Shown here piece by piece: positions 5,390 to 8,160 of a DNA stretch of 8,160 nucleotides (position 1 is the first letter of the stretch; every line of letters begins with the position of its first letter). A model generated the notes under the pieces. That model did not search any database. It saw only the letters and a list, made by a program, of their open reading frames with translations, and was not told where the DNA came from. Origin of the DNA: Candidatus Galloscillospira excrementavium (lineage in GTDB: Bacteria; Bacillota; Clostridia; Oscillospirales; Oscillospiraceae). Made by a program: the position numbers and the translations under genes. The DNA is taken from positions 1-8,160 of the forward strand of contig DVHW01000172.1 of assembly GCA_018711785.1 (NCBI GenBank), written 5' to 3'.

Positions 5390-6864
5390 GCACGCGCAAC
5401 CGGAATGCCCGTCTGACCGCCGCTGAGGCCATCGCCCAGGGGCTGGCGGCGGACGGCGGGCTCCTGACCCCGGAGGTCTTTCCCCTCCTGGCCCCCAATG
5501 CCCTGGACAGCATGAAAGACATGTCCTACCAGCAGCGGGCGGTCTATGTGATGAACTCCTATCTGGACGACTTCTCCGCCTCGGAGCTGTCCGGCTTCGC
5601 CGCCAGCGCCTACGGGCCGGACAAGTTCGACGTGAAGGAGGTGGCACCGGTCCGGGCGGTGGACGGGAATACCTACTGCCTGGAGCTGTGGCACGGGCCC
5701 ACTTGCGCGTTCAAGGACATGGCCCTGCAGATGCTGCCCCACCTCCTGTCCGCCTCCCTGGTGAAGAACGACGAGAAGAAGACGGCCTGCATCCTGGTGG
5801 CCACCTCGGGGGACACCGGCAAGGCCGCCCTGGAGGGCTTCCGGGACGTGAAGGGCACCTGCATCCTGGTGTTTTACCCCAAGGACGGCGTTTCCGCCAT
5901 CCAGGAGCTCCAGATGAACACCCAGGAGGGGGAGAACGTGGGCGTGTGCTCGGTGGTGGGCAACTTCGACGACGCCCAGACCGGCGTGAAGAAGCTCTTC
6001 TCTGACGAGCCCCTCCGGGAGGAGCTGGCAAAGCGGGGCTATTTCTTCTCCTCGGCCAACTCCATCAACTGGGGCCGGGTGCTGCCCCAGATCGTCTACT
6101 ATATCTCCGCCTACTGCGACCTGATGAAGGCCGGGTCCATTAATAAGGGCGACCTCATCAACATCTGCGTGCCCACGGGCAACTTCGGCAATATCCTGGC
6201 CGCCTACTACGCCAAAAAGATGGGGCTGCCGGTGGGCAAGCTGATCTGCGCCTCCAACAGCAACAATGTGCTCACCGACTTTCTCCGCACCGGGGTGTAC
6301 GACCGGAACCGGACCTTCTACAACACCATGTCCCCCTCCATGGACATCCTCATCTCCTCCAACCTGGAGCGGATGCTCTATGAGCTCTCCGGCGGCGACG
6401 ACGCCGAGGTCCGCCGCTACATGGCAGACCTGTCCGCCTCCGGCCGCTACGAGGTGAGCGACGCCATCAAGGCAAAGCTGACCGGGCTCTTTGCCTCCGG
6501 CTACTGCGACGACGCGGGCACCCAGGAGACCATCGGCAGGATGTGGCGGGAGCACAAGTACCTCATCGACCCCCACACCGCGGTGGCCTTCCGCGTGCTG
6601 GAGCAGTACCGGCGGGAGACCGGCGATCAGACCCCGGCGGTGGTGGCCTCCACCGCCAGCCCCTTCAAGTTCTGCGACAGCGTGCTGGGCGCCCTGGGCG
6701 TCACCGAGCTGCGGGAGGGCACCGGGATCATCGACCAGCTCGCCGAAGTCACCGGCGTGGCCGCCCCGGCCCCCCTGGCCTCCCTGAAGGACAAGACGGT
6801 CCGCTTCCACCAGACCGTCACCAGGGAGCACATGGTGGACCAGGTGCTGGAGATGCTGCGCTGA
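5377..6864 (+). CDS. thrC: Threonine synthase
   Basis: A 495-residue PLP enzyme converting O-phospho-L-homoserine to threonine and phosphate, the last step of threonine synthesis. It belongs to the longer threonine synthase class with the N-terminal extension (YVSTRN... start). K113 in HGPTCAFKDMALQ is the PLP Schiff-base lysine. Further family stretches are SGDTGKAALEG (144-154), SANSINWGRVLPQI (226-239), PTGNFGNILAAYYA (266-279) and STASPFKF (425-432). The start ATG lies inside the end of the dipeptidase gene and has only a weak ribosome site, so coupling to upstream translation is likely. The stop at 6862-6864 directly abuts the next ATG. The partner genes hom and thrB are not in this window, so the pathway must be encoded elsewhere. 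Confidence 0.96.
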   Translation: MYYVSTRNRNARLTAAEAIAQGLAADGGLLTPEVFPLLAPNALDSMKDMSYQQRAVYVMNSYLDDFSASELSGFAASAYGPDKFDVKEVAPVRAVDGNTYCLELWHGPTCAFKDMALQMLPHLLSASLVKNDEKKTACILVATSGDTGKAALEGFRDVKGTCILVFYPKDGVSAIQELQMNTQEGENVGVCSVVGNFDDAQTGVKKLFSDEPLREELAKRGYFFSSANSINWGRVLPQIVYYISAYCDLMKAGSINKGDLINICVPTGNFGNILAAYYAKKMGLPVGKLICASNSNNVLTDFLRTGVYDRNRTFYNTMSPSMDILISSNLERMLYELSGGDDAEVRRYMADLSASGRYEVSDAIKAKLTGLFASGYCDDAGTQETIGRMWREHKYLIDPHTAVAFRVLEQYRRETGDQTPAVVASTASPFKFCDSVLGALGVTELREGTGIIDQLAEVTGVAAPAPLASLKDKTVRFHQTVTREHMVDQVLEMLR

Positions 6865-7551
6865 ATGGCGCTCTATGTCATCGGGGACACCCACCTCTCC
6901 CTGGGCTCGGACAAGCCCATGGACGTGTTCGGCGGCGGCTGGGAGGGGTATGTGGAGAAGCTCTCCGCCGGGTTCCAGGCAGTGGAGCCCCAGGACACGG
7001 TGGTCCTCTGCGGGGACCTCTCCTGGGGCATGAGCCTGGAACAGGCCAGGCCGGACTTTGCCTTTCTGGACGCCCTGCCGGGGCGGAAGCTGCTGCTCAA
7101 GGGCAACCACGACTACTGGTGGACCACCGCGTCCAAAATGAACGCCTTTTTCGCGGAAAACGGCTTCACCACCCTGCATATCCTCCACAACAACTGCTAT
7201 TTTTACAGGGAGACCGCCCTGTGCGGCACCCGGGGCTGGTTCTATGAGGAGGAGCAGAGCGGCCACAACGAGAAGGTGTTCCGCCGGGAGCTCATCCGGC
7301 TGGAGGCCTCTCTGAAGGCGGCGGGGGAGCACGAGAAGCTCTGCTTTCTCCACTACCCGCCCTGCTACCAGGGGTACACCTGCCCGGAGATCCTGGAGCT
7401 GATGGAGCGCTACGGCGTGAAGGCCTGCTACTACGGCCACCTCCACGGCGGGAGCCACCGCCTGGCCTTCAACGGGCGGCGGGGCGGGATCGAGTACCGC
7501 CTGGTCTCGGCGGATTACCTGGGCTTTCGCCCGCAAATAATCTGCGAATAA
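6865..7551 (+). CDS. Calcineurin-like metallophosphoesterase
   Basis: A 228-residue protein with the full set of metallophosphoesterase motifs: GDTH (7-10), GDLSWG (50-55), GNHDYWW (80-86), LHYPP (162-166) and GHLHGG (191-196). These supply the Asp, His and Asn ligands of a dinuclear metal centre. No signal peptide or membrane helix is seen, so it should be cytoplasmic. The ATG follows the thrC stop with no gap. Close relatives are common in Firmicutes as uncharacterised phosphohydrolases, and I cannot name the substrate. The three aromatic residues after GNHD and the compact size suggest a small-molecule or phosphoprotein substrate rather than a nuclease, but this is a guess. No intrinsic terminator follows the stop before the tig promoter region. 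Confidence 0.9.
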   Translation: MALYVIGDTHLSLGSDKPMDVFGGGWEGYVEKLSAGFQAVEPQDTVVLCGDLSWGMSLEQARPDFAFLDALPGRKLLLKGNHDYWWTTASKMNAFFAENGFTTLHILHNNCYFYRETALCGTRGWFYEEEQSGHNEKVFRRELIRLEASLKAAGEHEKLCFLHYPPCYQGYTCPEILELMERYGVKACYYGHLHGGSHRLAFNGRRGGIEYRLVSADYLGFRPQIICE

Positions 7552-7564
7552 GCGGAAAAAAGAG

Positions 7565-7593
7565 TGGAAATTTTCAAAAGAATCTGGTAATAT
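7565..7593 (+). promoter_or_regulatory. Probable promoter of tig
   Basis: TGGAAA (7565-7570) and TAATAT (7588-7593) are 17 bases apart, with TGG directly before the -10 box as an extended -10. The region 7552-7610 is distinctly AT-rich compared with the rest of the window. Overlapping alternatives for the -10 are TATAAA (7591-7596) and GATAAT (7600-7605), so the exact start is uncertain. The leader to the tig ATG is about 65 bases and shows no clear hairpin. Confidence 0.5.
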
Positions 7594-7666
7594 AAATCGG
7601 ATAATGCAAATGGGCTCTGTCTGCCGGTAGATTTGGGGTGGCCGAGTCGTCAGGAGGAAGTAACAA

Positions 7667-8160
7667 ATGAATGTGAAAAGCGTGGAAAAGCAGGAGAAGA
7701 GCATGGTCGAGCTGGTCATCGAGGTGAGCCGCGAGGAGTTCGAGGCCGCCATCGACAAGGTCTATAAAAAGCAGCGCGGCAGCATCTCCGTCCCCGGCTT
7801 CCGCAAGGGCCACGCCCCCCGCAAGATCATCGAGGGGATGTACGGCTCCGGCATCTTCTATGAAGACGCCATCAACGAGGTCTATCCCGAGGCCTATGCC
7901 AAGGCCGTGGAGCAGGAGAACCTGGATCAGGTGGCCTATCCCCATGTGGAGATCGTGGACGTGGGCAAGGACGGCTTCACCTTCAAGGCCACGGTGGCGG
8001 TCCGCCCCGAGGTCAAGCTGGGCGAGTACAAGGGCCTGACCGCCCACAAGCACGAGGTCACCGTGTCCGAGGAGGACATCGACAACGAGATGAAGCCCTA
8101 TGTGGACCGGGCCACCCGCCTGGTGACCGTGGACCGCGCCGCCGAGAACGGCGACACCGT
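7667..8160 (+). CDS. tig: Trigger factor, N-terminal part (cut by window end)
   Basis: The frame is open from ATG 7667 to the window edge: 164 complete codons plus two bases, about a third to two-fifths of the usual 430-residue protein. Trigger factor is the ribosome-bound chaperone and peptidyl-prolyl isomerase that meets nascent chains at the exit tunnel. The N-terminal ribosome-binding domain is clear, with the signature PGFRKGHAPRKII (43-55) and F45-R46-K47 at the L23-contact loop. The segment ending in ENGDT is the normal entry to the FKBP-type isomerase domain. AGGAGG (7652-7657) lies 9 bases before the ATG. The gene follows the metallophosphoesterase but has its own probable promoter. 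Nothing in the visible part is unusual. Confidence 0.96.
   Translation, partial: MNVKSVEKQEKSMVELVIEVSREEFEAAIDKVYKKQRGSISVPGFRKGHAPRKIIEGMYGSGIFYEDAINEVYPEAYAKAVEQENLDQVAYPHVEIVDVGKDGFTFKATVAVRPEVKLGEYKGLTAHKHEVTVSEEDIDNEMKPYVDRATRLVTVDRAAENGDT

Noticed and set aside
4226..5647. Open frame of 473 codons on the minus strand opposite yraN and the dipeptidase
   Set aside because: Arg/Pro/Gly-rich low-complexity sequence without motifs; the plus-strand genes account for the region.
7531..7560. CCGC...GCGG around the phosphoesterase stop codon, possible terminator
   Set aside because: The stem is 4 bp with a long loop and is followed by A residues rather than T on the plus strand.
5344..7758. 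Open frame of 804 codons on the minus strand, opposite thrC, the phosphoesterase and the start of tig
   Set aside because: Its composition is the Gly/Val/Leu/His/Gln-rich mix expected from reading GC-rich codons backwards, no domain is recognisable, and it opposes three clearly conserved genes.

Overview
The window is GC-rich and densely packed, with codon third positions that are mostly G or C. It reads as a chromosomal housekeeping segment of a spore-forming, high-GC Clostridia bacterium. A member of the Oscillospiraceae (Flavonifractor/Pseudoflavonifractor/Lawsonibacter type) fits best. This placement is inferred from the spoIVFA-spoIVFB pair, the rplS-rbgA-rnhB order also found in Bacillus subtilis, and the GC-rich codon use; it was not tested by a search.

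Layout. (1) 14-167, minus strand: a self-contained tRNA-Pro(CGG) unit with a consensus sigma-A promoter, encoded CCA and a strong intrinsic terminator. (2) 248-1977, plus strand: a likely sporulation operon of a SpoIVFA-like membrane-anchored M23 protein and a SpoIVFB-like M50 intramembrane protease, preceded by a weak but correctly spaced sigma-E-like promoter. (3) 1987-2494: rplS (L19) alone, with its own promoter, a short leader and a 15-bp terminator. A 19-base palindrome sits exactly over its -10 box. (4) 2580-7551: a tight same-strand run of rbgA (TTG start), rnhB, yraN, an M19 dipeptidase, thrC and a metallophosphoesterase. From rbgA's stop onward, genes are at most 10 bases apart, abut or overlap, so they are probably co-transcribed and partly translationally coupled. 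(5) 7565-8160: a probable promoter and the N-terminal part of trigger factor (tig), cut by the window end.

Together: L19, RbgA (50S assembly), trigger factor (nascent-chain chaperone) and tRNA-Pro serve translation. RNase HII and YraN relate to DNA maintenance. The dipeptidase and threonine synthase are amino-acid metabolism genes placed in the same run. The M23/M50 pair would act in the mother cell during sporulation, by analogy with pro-sigma-K processing.

I do not see a mobile element, CRISPR array, defence system or new multi-gene system. The points most worth a second look are a complete M23 zinc site in the SpoIVFA-like protein (degenerate in B. subtilis), a SpoIVFB-like protease without the CBS domain, an Arg-to-Ala change in the GRG motif of RNase HII, and the palindrome covering the rplS -10 box.
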